Below are positions 1 through 10,307 of a stretch of DNA of 64,000 bases, piece by piece. Origin of the DNA: Phragmites australis (taxonomy: Eukaryota; Streptophyta; Magnoliopsida; Poales; Poaceae). Within the stretch, counting starts at the first letter, position 1; the number at the start of each line of letters is the position of its first letter. The DNA lies in the NCBI RefSeq assembly GCF_958298935.1, contig NC_084941.1, positions 19,938,001 through 20,002,000 of the forward strand, given 5' to 3'. The notes beneath the pieces are model-generated. The model saw only the letters and a program-made list of their open reading frames with translations. It was not told where the DNA came from and did not search any database. The position numbers and the translations under genes were made by a program.

Positions 1-394
1 AAAATGATTTCAGCTAAAATGTAGTAGCCTTGTATATATAGCTCAATCCAGCATATCTCGTACAGATGTTACAACAGACACCAGCACAACTACAACAATC
101 TACATACCAACTGGCCTACTACTATTAGGCATTCATGATTTGATATTCATGTAACCATCTAAAATTTCCTAATGGAAAAAAAATATGACAATGCCACCGT
201 GATCATGCAAGTATAATTCAATAAAAATATGCATAAAGAGATATAAAAGAAAATAAGATGCAGGAACGGAACAAGATCAGCACAAACACGACATTATCAC
301 TATTGTAAACTAAAAGTTATGTCACATTAGATTAAACAAAAAGTCTTGGACCTACATTTAAAGATTTCATAAACAAACTAGCATCTCAAACAAT

Positions 395-890
395 TGGACG
401 ATGGTGGTTGTGAATCGTAGGAAGCCGGAGCCAATGGATATGGCGAATAGCAAGAGGTAGAGCTTGCCGTAGCTGGTGAGCACCTTGGTGGTGTCGTACT
501 TCTAGCCGAATGTTGTGAAGAGCTGGTTGGAGAAGATGGGGAACCTATGCGTGTTGAACCGCCAGTAGTAGAGCGACACGATGATGTAGATGAACATGAC
601 GAATCCCACAGCCGTCTTGGCGATGGACACCCACTGCGCCACCAGCGGGCTACCGTAGTACGCCGAGATGCCTACCCAGTTGAGCGTGAAGGCGCTAATG
701 CCGAGGCCATGGTACCCTGATTCGACCTGCTGCGTCGTGATGCCATGCGGCCACACCTAACACGCCCACGAGAAAAAGGTCAGGATTGGTAGCAAGTACC
801 TCGGCGACGCGTAGTAGGCAAAGCTCGCAAAAAGAAGAAGAGGAAGAAGCGCATCCACGAGCGCGGTGCCCTAGGGCGGGGTCACACAGT
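395..890 (-). pseudogene. Oligopeptide transporter (OPT family) fragment
   Basis: The minus strand encodes a stretch typical of plant OPT transporters, which are proton-coupled membrane carriers of small peptides or metal chelates. Recognisable pieces are GITTQQVESGYHGLG, then WVGISAYYGSPLVA, a hydrophobic segment VGFVMFIYIIVSLYYW, and RFPIFSNQLFT, in the order found in the C-terminal half of the family. The reading frame is open at 502-756. Beyond a stop just after LFTTFG it continues recognisably (KYDTTKVLTSYGKLYLLLFAISIGSGF) to about 395, and on the other side stops interrupt the FFSWAC/WPHG region. Full OPT proteins have roughly 700 residues, so this is a broken remnant of perhaps 160. 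Identification is by family motifs only; no functional copy is present in the window. Confidence 0.75.
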
Positions 891-1109
891 GGAGCAGCGC
901 GTAGGGAAGGAGCAGGAGGGGGTCGGGCGTCGTGGGGTGCTACAGTGGTGAGTAGAGGATAGCGGTGGGGACTAAAGAGATAAGGGAGAGAGAGAGGTAT
1001 GTTGAGGAGGAGATAAGGGAGAGAGAGGAACGGTGTAGAACAGATAAGGGAGATGGAGTCGGACCTCAAACACGAGCCAAAATTAGAGTAAAATTAAATT
1101 TTGGGTTCG

Positions 1110-1378
1110 ATCCAATTTTCAGTGCTAGCTCCTAACGCGAACTAGCACTGATAAAAAGTATCAGTGCCGGTTCAAGGTTATTAACCGGCACTGAAGTATC
1201 AGTGCCGATTTTTTTTCAAAAGCCACACTGATACTGAGTATCAGTATCGGTTCACTCTAGCTCAATTATTGATCGAACACGAAATGTTACGAACTGGCAC
1301 TGATACTTCAGTAGTATCGGTTCTAGTCTAGTCGGTACTAATGTCCCAACGTAGATGACCAGTTCTGTTGTAGTGCAA
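1110..1378. repeat. CACTA-like subterminal repeat remnant
   Basis: Short direct and inverted copies of a motif like TATCAGTGCCGGTT alternate on both strands, and the block ends in TTGTAGTG, the reverse complement of the common plant CACTA terminus CACTACAA. This is the look of the subterminal region of a non-autonomous CACTA element. The other end and a target-site duplication were not found, so the element limits are uncertain. Confidence 0.45.
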
Positions 1379-1419
1379 GTAAGTTTGTCTAGGTTGTCAA
1401 ATGTATTTGCACTCTGACA

Positions 1420-1690
1420 CTGTCCATTTTAACACTCTGACACTGTCCATTTTAACACTATCACTATCACTACTACATAACAAGCTATCACCGTTGTCCA
1501 AAACTGACATCACTGCCAGTTTTAGTAAAATAGCGATAGTGATAATCATGGATTATCACTACCGGCTTATGAACTTACAATGATAATCCAAATATTCACT
1601 GTCGGTTCAAGGCGAGAACCGATAGTGATAATCCAACTATCACTATCAGTTCAAGCCAAGAACTAACAGTGATAATCCATCCACATGTGC
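1420..1690. repeat. Second CACTA-like subterminal remnant
   Basis: From about 1460 the sequence carries CACTACTACA followed by repeated, partly inverted copies of GATAGTGATAATCC and ACTATCACTATC with GGTTC-type spacers. It also contains a direct repeat of ACACTGTCCATTTTAACAC near 1418-1456. The organisation resembles the neighbouring block, with a different repeat word. It may be the left end of a second decayed CACTA-type element; no transposase is visible. Confidence 0.35.
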
Positions 1691-2862
1691 AAAAATACTC
1701 TATTTCAAACTCTTCTTATGGGGATCTGTTTAGACAGATACCTCATACTAAAATATTCGTGGTAGAGTATTTTACATCTTAAATTTAGACAAATAGGAAC
1801 ATATGTTGCATAGCTGTTGTACCAGGGGCCCTTCGGCTTAGGAACGTCGAAGAGCTCTTGGTACAACCGTCTTTCGCTATCCGTTTTACATCTTGCGCTA
1901 TCTAAGTGACAATAGTACATATAAATAAATTACGAACACGCAATTATCTTGATATAAATGTACTTTCTACCACTCATTTGGATCTTTCTATTGCCACAAT
2001 CTAGCTACTTAACTTGACACTTGTTGAGTTGGGGAGATAGGGAGACAATCTTATGAGATGGGGATACTGGCTCGAGAGATGGGGCGACAGGATTGGGAGA
2101 CGGCGAGGTCAGCGAAGCCAAGCCCAAGGGGTAGAGGCAGGCGTAGTGGGTACGATGACAATCGCACCACTTCAATCGCTACTACCTCTCAAAAATGGCT
2201 TTGGGCTCGGTAGACGGTGGTTGCAAGGTGGCTTGGGCTCGGGAGACGATGACAAGCTCGGAGGACGTGGAAGCAGGGCACTGGCAGAGGCGGCCGCAGT
2301 GGCGACGATGACCATCGCACCACTTCGAATGCAACTGCCCTTCTAGAGAGACTTCTGGAGATTGAGAGTGAAGTGAGATAGGGCGTGGCTGAGGGAGACG
2401 AGCTCGGGATTTATAGATGAATTATCATTGCTTGTTTAGAATACAAACCGGTAGTGGTAAAAATTAACACTACTCGTTCGTGTTCACTCAATTATTGCTT
2501 TATCGGTGAGCAAATTTTTTTTATATGTCATAACTCTGGAGTTTGGTGGCCTAGCCCAACTCATGACAGCTAGCCCAACCGACAAGGTAACCAGCGCATA
2601 GCGCATAACAACCGACCCAATGACCAACGGCCCAACGCACCGAGCTCGCCCAATGGGCAACGGTCGCTGGCTTCTCAACCCAAACATGTAGTTTGCATGC
2701 CTCCACCATATTGCTGACTTGCCAAGAGCCCGACATGGAGTTCGGGGTGCATGACAGGGATGTCGCAAGTGTGTCAGGGCAGAGGAGCGGCACCGACACG
2801 AGTGCAGCGCTTGCAGGGCACGGGGCCTCGAGATCGACCTTGTGGTTCGAGATCGTGGCATC
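1691..2862. other. No gene recognised
   Basis: Open frames here (for example 2053-2346 plus, 2484-2861 minus) give low-complexity or unfamiliar peptides with no recognisable domain. A partly repeated phrase containing CATCGCACCACTTC occurs near 2160 and 2310. I see no supported gene or RNA. Confidence 0.4.
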
Positions 2863-3295
2863 CAGGGTTGGTCCTAAGATTTTGTAAAGATATTTAATAT
2901 ATAAATTGTATAAATAATATTTAGTACATTAAAAAATTATTTCCGATTAGAACCCTTATAGCTTACGCTAAGTCGATGATGTCATCATGTCCATCGCAGA
3001 ATCTGATCGCCGTCGAACGAAGCAAGAATGACTACATAAGAGGAAACAATCCCATCGACTTCTCTGCGCACCATAAGATTACTAATTTGGATTGCTACTA
3101 ACCTACTATGAAGGAACAAAAACAGCAAAGTTGCTTCTTTTGGGCCGACCGAAGGCCAAAGACCATGCACGATCATGTAACTGCAGTCACCAATCATTTA
3201 AAATTTGAACTATTATGCTTTGTTAGGTCACAAGTAATATACATGTATACATATATAGGAGGCCCCTAGGTTTTGAGGGCCTTAGGCTGGGCCTG
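2863..3295. mobile_element. Possible hAT-like non-autonomous element
   Basis: The left end reads CAGGGTTGGTCCTAAGATTTTG. The right end, on the reverse strand, reads CAGGCCCAGCCTAAGGCCCTCAAAACC. Both resemble the CAGGGxxGGCCCTxAG ends of grass hAT-type elements. The interior is AT-rich and non-coding. The flanking 8-mers do not match, so no target-site duplication supports the call; it rests on end similarity only. Confidence 0.3.
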
Positions 3296-3606
3296 GGCGC
3301 AAGCACGATAGGGCAACAATCACAGCGCAAGCAAGGCACATGCGCCGGTAGGGCACGACAGCTTGAGCTCGATCGAGATGGCGCTGATGAGTAATTCAAC
3401 AACTGAGTTCCTTTGGTTCACAATTGATGTTTAGTCGTTTAGTCAGTGTAGCAAACTTTTGATGTATCATGTATGGAGTGTATGGTTCCTCAATCAATCA
3501 CTCGGTCAAAGCTTTCAACCTTTAATGAATTGATACAACAAATTTGGATATTAATCAATTAATGTACATATTGTCATGCTCCGAACAAATTTAATGTATT
3601 ACCCTC

Positions 3607-3870
3607 TTAGACCATCTCCAACAGATACTCTAAAAATTTATTACCTATAATACTATTACGGTATCCCCTAACACTATTACAATATTCCTTTTTTTTTATC
3701 TCCATCAGCTACCTATTTCCTACCTTCTATTATTCTTCTCATCTTTTCAGCCCCACAGTCATACTCTATGAACAGCGTTGAGGATCGCTACAGTAGTCCG
3801 CAAATTTGGAGTATGCTCCCTCCCGGTCATATCCCTGTAGCAGGTGTTACGACACCTGTTGGAGATGGAT
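3607..3870. mobile_element. Tourist-like MITE, copy 1
   Basis: Terminal inverted repeats of the form GACCATCTCCAACAG and CTGTTGGAGATGG bound about 260 bp of non-coding sequence. An inverted, clearly related copy lies at 12558-12792 and shares internal phrases such as CTATTTCCTACCTTC and CGCTACAGTAGT-like sequence. TTA lies at the left junction, compatible with a PIF/Harbinger-type target site. Confidence 0.55.
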
Positions 3871-4289
3871 ACGAAGCAAAGGATCGACAAAAGGACAGCA
3901 CAGTACCAAGCACAGTGATACAGAGAGGGATTGCCGATCCTATTGGATATAACCTTACTAAATAACAATGGCATCATTGAGACTTTTTTTCTAGTTGAGG
4001 ATCATCATAACTACATTTTTAAAGATGGGAATCATAAAATTGTATTATAATTTTAAATTTTTAATAGTTTCTTTGTATTACCTTACATGTTGTCATTATT
4101 ATGAACAATTTATATTTTAGATCTTGTCATTATTAGTATTTTTTATTATATAAAATTAGTTATATATAATCTCTACTATATAAGACACAAGTTAATTCTC
4201 ACATCACCTCTTTCTCTACTTTCCTCGTACCTATTAAAAATCTCTAGAATTCAAATAATTTTTTTTTATTTTTATCATCTACCCTTATC
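3871..4289. other. AT-rich intergenic DNA
   Basis: No coding potential or recognisable element. The stretch is AT-rich with homopolymer runs. Confidence 0.4.
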
Positions 4290-5105
4290 CTCCCGAAGCT
4301 CCACCAGCCGAAGCATTACTTGATCCGAAGCATTATTTGAGCCGAAGCATGGCCGAAGGGGGTATTTCGGCCGAAGGCCCAGCTGCGGCTGGAGGTTCCG
4401 GCAACACTTCCACTGTTCCGGCTGGCTTAGATTTCTTCTTGGGTGGCATGTCATCGAAGGGTTCGATCCCCACGAACGGCGTCAATTGTTGGGACCGAAA
4501 TCCCAGACAAGGTGAGCCTTCGGATACGGGGATATCGAAGGGCCCTCAGAGTGACACGTGTTAGAAGTGGAACAGTCTTTCGATCCCCTTTTCGGATACA
4601 GTGTGGCCCTATTTATAGCCCGTACCCGTCACCACAGGTGCGGTTTACAAATCCTACCCCCTCACCTGCTACATTCTTGGAATATCCGGGGGTATTTATG
4701 GTACAAATGAGCATAATTACATAATTACAACTCTACCCCGAACGACCGAAAACGGGCCCACTGTCCTGCAGCGATCTCTACCTCCGAAGATGTACCGAAG
4801 CCTTCTCCACTCGGACGTCTGTCAGATAGCCTTCGTCCCTCGAGCGAAGGTCGGCTCGTATCTTCGCCCACTGCGATCGCTCAGGACCGTAGGCATGGAC
4901 TTCGTCCGTCGGTCGAAGGTCGCCCTCACCTTCGCCGGTACGGGAGATCGAAGGTGCGGGCGCGCCTACACCCTTCGACTGACAACGCTTCGTGATCTTC
5001 GCCACTTGCAGACGAAATCCCTGAAACATAGCAACAATGGCAGGCTTCGTGGTACCCTCCGAAGAGGGGGACAGGAGATCATCCCAGCACTCCCGCATTC
5101 ATTTC
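4290..5105 (-). mobile_element. Gypsy-type LTR with primer-binding site and start of gag, truncated
   Basis: Read on the minus strand, an LTR of about 550-620 bp with a TATA box (CTATAAATA, near 4611-4620) ends in CCCAACA at 4487. It is followed by a primer-binding region (ATTGACGCCGTTCGTGGGG) and GATCGAACCC. A short gag-like start MPPKKKSKPAGT begins at 4449 and hits a stop after about 38 codons, near 4340. The same layout, down to the GATCGAACCC phrase and the TATA context, occurs in the opposite orientation at 52668-53290, so both belong to one family. The outer (right) LTR boundary could not be fixed; a CAACA near 5037 or the end of the CTTCG-rich sequence near 5105 are candidates. The rest of the element is missing. 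Confidence 0.7.
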
Positions 5106-5341
5106 TCATTATCAACTACGGATATAAAAGTTGTTTTACTAATAAAAATAAAAAAAAATATGAGAGAAATTAGCAAATAATCCCTTTCTCTTTTTCTGGA
5201 CCTCATTTAAAATTAAACTACAACATCGCTCTCGAAGTATTTGTTCTGCTGCACTCTCATGACATACCTATATTTCTATACTTAAGTTTATGATTAATGT
5301 TACTATGTTCAATATTCATGATTTTGTTGCAAAGCACATAT

Positions 5342-5690
5342 ACTTAGGTCCGATTTATTTCAACTTTTGACTAACATTTACTTATCAAAAGCTAAAAACT
5401 GAAATAAATAGAGTTTTAAAAAACTAGCTTTTAAAAAGCTAAAAAATTGGTTTATGATAAAATAAACTAAAACTTAGAAGCTGACTAAAAATAATTTTTC
5501 TAGCTTTTAATGTACCGAGAAACTTAGAAACATAGAAGCTGACTAAAAATGATTTTTCTGGCTTTTAATATATCGAGAATTTAAAATTTTCTTGTAAAAA
5601 TCACTAGCCAAAAGCCAGAAGACAGATTACATAAAAAAAAACCAACTTTCAGCAAAAGCTTAAAAACGTCGGTCCAAATAAGCATACCCT
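5342..5690. mobile_element. MITE-like repeat (TTTGGTCCG family), copy 1
   Basis: The left edge AGGTCCGATTTATTTCAACTTTTG and the right edge, reverse-complemented (TATTTGGACCGACG), are related. The interior repeats AAAAGCTAAAAA and AGCTGACTAAAAATxATTTTTCT phrases. A related copy lies at 21391-21672. It sits about 300 bp upstream of the TATA box of the small gene at 6134, a common location for such elements. The superfamily was not determined. Confidence 0.5.
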
Positions 5691-5987
5691 TAAATGTAGT
5701 ATGTACATATAAATTGAAAATTGTAGCCCCACCGCTTGCTTCCCCTGCTGGCGCCTTGTATCACTTGCTCGACCCTCACAGAGCTTGGTCAGCGGGGAGG
5801 GACTGGCGTGAAGGCGTTGACCCTGTTTCCGTCTGCTGCCGTCCAACCCCAACAGGCACAACATCCCGATGGAACACCACGTGATCCATCCCGTTCATCG
5901 CCCCCGCGGGCCCCTCTCGCCGACGCGAAATTCCAATCCGGTTAAATCCCGCGCGCCAAATCCGGGCCCACCCCAACCCCTGCTACC

Positions 5988-5997
5988 CTATATACCA
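5988..5997 (+). promoter_or_regulatory. TATA box of the 6134 gene
   Basis: CTATATACCA lies about 140 bp upstream of the ATG at 6134, in the GC-rich stretch preceding the coding region. A start of transcription near 6020-6030 is inferred from the usual spacing. Confidence 0.5.
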
Positions 5998-6133
5998 ACG
6001 ACGGCCCGCCTCATACCTCCCGGGTGTAGCCAGCCAGCAAGAATCGAGCGTTCACACCTGACCCTGGTGCTGCCGGACGTGGGCCCACCTTGTCAGCTAG
6101 CCAGCCGGCGTAGCAGCAGGAGCGGGAGGAGAT

Positions 6134-6567
6134 ATGAAGTGGGGTCTGGCCGCCGCCGTCGCGTCCGCCGCGGCCGTCGCTGCGGCGTCGGGCGCCGAAC
6201 TCCTCGCCTGCGACTGCGACGCCCCTGGGCCGCAGGCCGCCGCCGCCGCCGCCGTCGGGCGGTGCGACGGGTTGCTTTCCCGGCACCACGACGAGGACCA
6301 CGAGGTGAGGATCACGGACTCTTGTTCCCCTTCTCCTCCCCCCCAAGAATCTCCTCTCTTCTTCTCGGCGCGATTTGGGCAGCAATTCGGTCCCGATTTG
6401 GTGGGATCGTGTTCATACAGGGTGATTGATTGACCGCTGCGTCTCATCAGGGGTCGGCGTCCTCAGCGTCGAGGGGAAACGGTAACCGCGGCATCGGCGG
6501 GGACAGGTTCGCGCCACGGTTCGACGGGCTGCGCTTCATCGAGACACTCGTCACGGCGCACCGCTGA
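6134..6567 (+). CDS. Small two-exon gene, 95-residue protein with FDGLRFIETLVTAHR tail
   Basis: Exon 1 (6134-6304) encodes 57 residues starting MKWGLAAAVASAAAVAAASG, an alanine-rich hydrophobic N-terminus that could be a signal peptide or anchor, followed by two cysteines (LLACDCD) and a further CDGLL segment. A GTGAGG donor at 6305 and a TCATCAG acceptor ending at 6450 bound a 146-bp intron. Exon 2 (6451-6567) continues in phase and ends in DRFAPRFDGLRFIETLVTAHR and a stop. I recall this C-terminal block as strongly conserved in a family of small uncharacterised plant proteins; the function is unknown to me. Both splice sites are canonical and the frame is clean, so the gene is probably real and expressed. 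Without splicing, exon 1 would read on to 6433 with no family match. Codon use is GC-rich, as in other grass exons. Confidence 0.75.
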
Positions 6568-7785
6568 AAACAACGAGCCGCCGCGAGGCTGGCTGGCTAT
6601 CTTCGGAGGATGGCAATTCACGCCATGATTCGGCGATCTGTTGGTGGCACGTAGGCCACCGAGTTTTGTTAGGACAATTCAGGCTTCGATCTTCGTCTTC
6701 CTTCTCTCTTTTTCCCCCCTTCGGTGTTGTCTCGTTCTTGTTGGTGATGGTGATGATTGTTGAGAGGATTAAGACTCTAAGCGGTATGTAAAATTTGAGC
6801 ATTTACTCTGGTTGTTATGTTTCACAATTGTTGAAGAGCTGATTTGTTTTCTTGGACAAGCATGATTGGACTGATTGATACCATAGCAGCCTGGAACATT
6901 CCCTACCCACCCCCTTGGCCAACGGCACTCCTTTTCTTTCTTTTCCTCCTCTGCTAGCACAAACAAAACATGGATACCCCTTTTTGTAAGAATTACTGAA
7001 CTGGTATTTCACATGGCACCTTGTTACACTTTCTTTTGGGTGCAACTTGCCGGATCCCCACTTCCCTGGATGGATTGCTGAATGTGTGGTGGGGTAAGCA
7101 ATGCTTTGTCCTGAGAGGGATTAAGATTTGCGATGGTATCTGTGGATTGTGATCTTACTATGATGATGACGACAACCACGATGGCGAAGGCAGAGGTGGG
7201 AACGGCTGTGATGTGGCGGCTTACTGTCCATGTTGGTGTTGCCCTCCCAATTCTGATTGTGACCTATGCTTCCCCAGTTTGTACTATCTCAAGATTTCGC
7301 GGACGAGAACGAGATCGGAGGGTGGCCACCAAGTTCCAGCTGCAAAAGGTGCGGATTGCTTGCTGGTACAATTGACACTACGAGATGGAAATTCAGTCCA
7401 CAAAACCTCCATGCGGCACAGTTATTGACATTTTTTGGAGGCATATTATTACGGCAATACAAAGGGAGGACTACTGTGCTTTCAACTTGCAAGGCAAAGG
7501 AACAGCTGTGTGTTTTCAACTTGCAAGGATTTGATTCAAGCACCTGTCAGTCACTTGAGCTCACCACTCCAAACTTTAGATTCTGAAGATTCTTATTTCC
7601 CCTCCAGTTTTGCGATGGAAAAGCAGTATTTCCTTCTATATAGATCAGGCAGAGTGCCCATGGATACCTGAAACCAGAAGAGTTGCAGATATTGTTCAGG
7701 TGTTGCTACAGTTGATATGATGACTCAATCGCCAAATCAATGGTAGAAGGATCAAATTTTCTTCTCTTTTTTTACCTCAGGGAAC
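6568..7785. other. 3' flank and unannotated DNA
   Basis: This stretch probably includes the 3' UTR of the small gene. Short open frames at 7133-7670 on the plus strand overlap each other, differ in frame and show no domain. I do not support a separate gene. Confidence 0.4.
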
Positions 7786-7789
7786 TTAT

Positions 7790-8590
7790 ACTTTGATTAG
7801 CAACATTGCAATCGGCATTCAAGCACACTGTTAAAAAACCCCGGTCACAGACTAACAGAATGATTGGCCTCTTTCGCACAAAGATGAGCAGCTGAGTTTG
7901 TCTTGTTGCACAAAACAAAGCTCCTGCTAAGCTCTTCTATTTTCACTTGAATTGGAGATATTCTGCTCTGCTCGGTGTTTGACTGCTGAAATTCCACTTC
8001 ATCCGTAATTGCATGTCAGATTTTACAACAGTCCGCTGTTCTTGTCACCTGTTTGCTAAATCAGGCCACCTAGAAACATGAGGAAGCCATGCTGCTCCAG
8101 GCTCCAGCAAGTTGGGAAGCACCCGCTTCACCTCTCATGATCACATCCATGGAAAAAATGATGTTGTTCAGCCTCAAACGCACCGACATCATTCACTTTC
8201 ATCCACCTTATCTCCACTGGTTTCCAATACCCTGGCTTTGCTCTACTTGATGTCTCACCAGAATTCCTTGCACAAGTGTCAAGCAACTCTGCGATTGTAT
8301 CTCGTGCCCAGTTGATGCACTGTAAAAGTGATGGGGATCCCTTTCCATGGAGTCTTGTTATTGTGTGATATCCACAAGGCCCACATACCGCGCAACATAG
8401 TAGCCGTAGTCTCTTTTCTGCAATTCTTCTCAGCACCAAACCAATTACACTTTGGGCGGGAGTGGGACAGAGACAGAACATACCCTTCGCTGTAGCTGTT
8501 TGTGTTCATCAGATAACAGCCCCATGGAAGCCGCTGTATGCTGGTTCTCTTTCTTGCCGTTTGCCAACATATCGTAAGCCAACAAATCAG
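7790..8590 (-). pseudogene. RNase H-like (RVT_3) retroelement-derived fragment
   Basis: The minus strand preserves, in broken frames, the layout of the plant RVT_3/RNase H-like protein that occurs at the ends of non-LTR elements and as dispersed copies. The pieces are MWALWISHNN with a following QCINWARDTIAELLDTC helix, then WMKVNDVGAFEAE (the usual xxKxNxDGAFxxE start of the RNase H fold), RDHE-like sequence, and far downstream NKTNSAAHLCAKEANHS, corresponding to the C-terminal NxxAHxxAKxA motif. Between them are stops and at least one frameshift; one open segment is 8128-8481 and another frame covers 8279-8590. Not functional. Whether it was a host gene or a retroelement tail cannot be told from this window. 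Confidence 0.6.
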
Positions 8591-8969
8591 CATGTCATCC
8601 AGTGCAGCAGCTCCTTCACCGGTGCAGACGTCGGCATCTATGGAGGCCTCGGGCGACACAACAGCTGCCCCGCCGACGCATTCCACCATCAACACTGCGG
8701 GTGACACTGCTGCTGCAGCTGCGGCGAAAGCGAACACCATCATCGACACCGAGCCACCTGCCAGGTGTTCGACATTATGCCCGAGTGGCGGCAACGGCGC
8801 CGCCAACGTTGCAACCACATTGCCACCAGTGATCATCATCGACATCAACCACAACGTCGCTGCTGCTGCTCCAAACAAGGGACTTGGTGCTCTCACATGA
8901 AGGGATGTCGACGCTACATGGGGATTTCAGGGGCTGCAGCCATGGCCGCCACCTTACTATTCACGCATG

Positions 8970-9311
8970 GAACTGTAGCGTCATATGGTACTATAGCATG
9001 TGATCAGATAAGATTAGATAGATTGGTTGTTATAGATAAATTAGTAGTTTACATCAAATAAGAGTTAGAGATAAGATTAGAGATAAGTTAGAATTAGATT
9101 TGAATTATGACTGTATAGGTCAGCTGGTCGGCTATATATAGATGGCGCCAGCCATGATTAATCAATCAAGAAAGAAAGAGAATTCAATGTAGTTCCCCAT
9201 TCTCTTCTCCTATGTCTTCTCTATAGTTCTAAGTCTCACCAATCTATAATCCAATCCCTCCCATAGCAGCCAACGCCACCCGGCTATCCTCCCGGCGGAT
9301 GTTTACCCTAA
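8970..9311 (+). mobile_element. Probable solo copia-type LTR
   Basis: An AT-rich leader with repeated GATAAGATTAGAxA words leads to a TATA box (GGCTATATATAGATGG, about 9130). It is followed by an AATCAATCAAGAAAGAAAGAG stretch, like the transcribed R region of grass copia LTRs, and the block ends in TTTACCCTAACA at 9311. No primer-binding site follows and no coding region is joined, so a solo or 3' LTR is most likely. The left boundary is approximate. Confidence 0.5.
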
Positions 9312-9749
9312 CAACTTCAGTACTCTAGTAGGGTCCAGAATACTTTTCTTTATGCAGTGCATCCATTTTCAAACTAAAGTCGATGAAAATAGTGCTAAGG
9401 CTACCATGGAAACATCATAATTTGGGTTATGAGAGCGTAGATATAAAAAGTTTGAATTGCAACACCATAATAATGTTCACTAAATGAGACTCATGAACTG
9501 AATATTACATCAGGTCCATATTATTGCAGGCAAGCTCACACACGCTAAAGTAAATGCAGACAACAAATTTATGGCATTATTTAATAATGATATACTTGTA
9601 ACAAAATAAGTTTCTGTATTTAACTGATTACAATCATCCAAAGCAATATGATTTGCAATTCTAACCATGCATGGTAACTTAGTTATCTTGACTTGGAACT
9701 CAATAGTACTATATAACAGTGAAAAGAATGGATACAATTAGCACAATAT

Positions 9750-9788
<39 letters not shown>

Positions 9789-10300
9789 ATAACTGTATAC
9801 AGAAGATATTCTGAGTAACATGTCTACATAGTACTGAATTAGACTCAACATAGCATAGGCACATTAGGTCTTTCTTGTTTTCAGAAAAATGAAGCGCTTA
9901 GCATGTCAGAGAATAAGCTAGGGAAATGTGAAAGTATACACAGCATCAATTACTGTAAGTTTTACATGCAACTGGAAGTTGGATTAGTTTCTTGTGCTTT
10001 AGAAGATTTTGTTTTTGTTACGGTACTTGACGAACTAAGACCTAAGAGTAATTTCCCTAATCTTATTTGAAATGTACACCACCAATCAACAAACTATTCA
10101 AACTTTCTATTCACATTCACAGATTATCACTCCACACATCCGTTTCTAACCATCTGTGTTTCACTAAACGATAGTATGAGCATGTTCAATAATAGCAATG
10201 ATTTCACAACAGTACATTAGACACTTGTTTCTTACTCAAGCAAACAAGGATCAGCCTGCAAGCGTAACGTACAAGCAACACAAGTTTACCTCACTCGTCC
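9312..10300. other. Intergenic DNA with an AT microsatellite
   Basis: No gene is recognised. The (AT)n tract at 9754-9786 is the only notable structure. The right end adjoins the 3' side of the F-box gene. Confidence 0.45.
9754..9786. repeat. (AT)n microsatellite
   Basis: About 16 uninterrupted AT dinucleotides. Confidence 0.95.
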
Positions 10301-10307
10301 ATGAGGG

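Noticed and set aside
2053..2346. 97-codon plus-strand frame
   Set aside because: Gly/Arg-rich, built on a partly repeated DNA phrase, with no homologue recognised.
2863..3295. 8-bp target-site duplication for the hAT-like element
   Set aside because: The flanking 8-mers differ, so the element call was kept at low confidence and no duplication is claimed.
8538..8900. Ala/Thr-rich plus-strand frame that could be a gag start or a small gene
   Set aside because: Low complexity, no domain, no primer-binding site or LTR upstream, and an antisense frame of similar length.
8592..9311. Reading the LTR at 8970 as the 5' LTR of an element with coding region to its right
   Set aside because: No primer-binding site and no gag or pol sequence follow up to the F-box gene.
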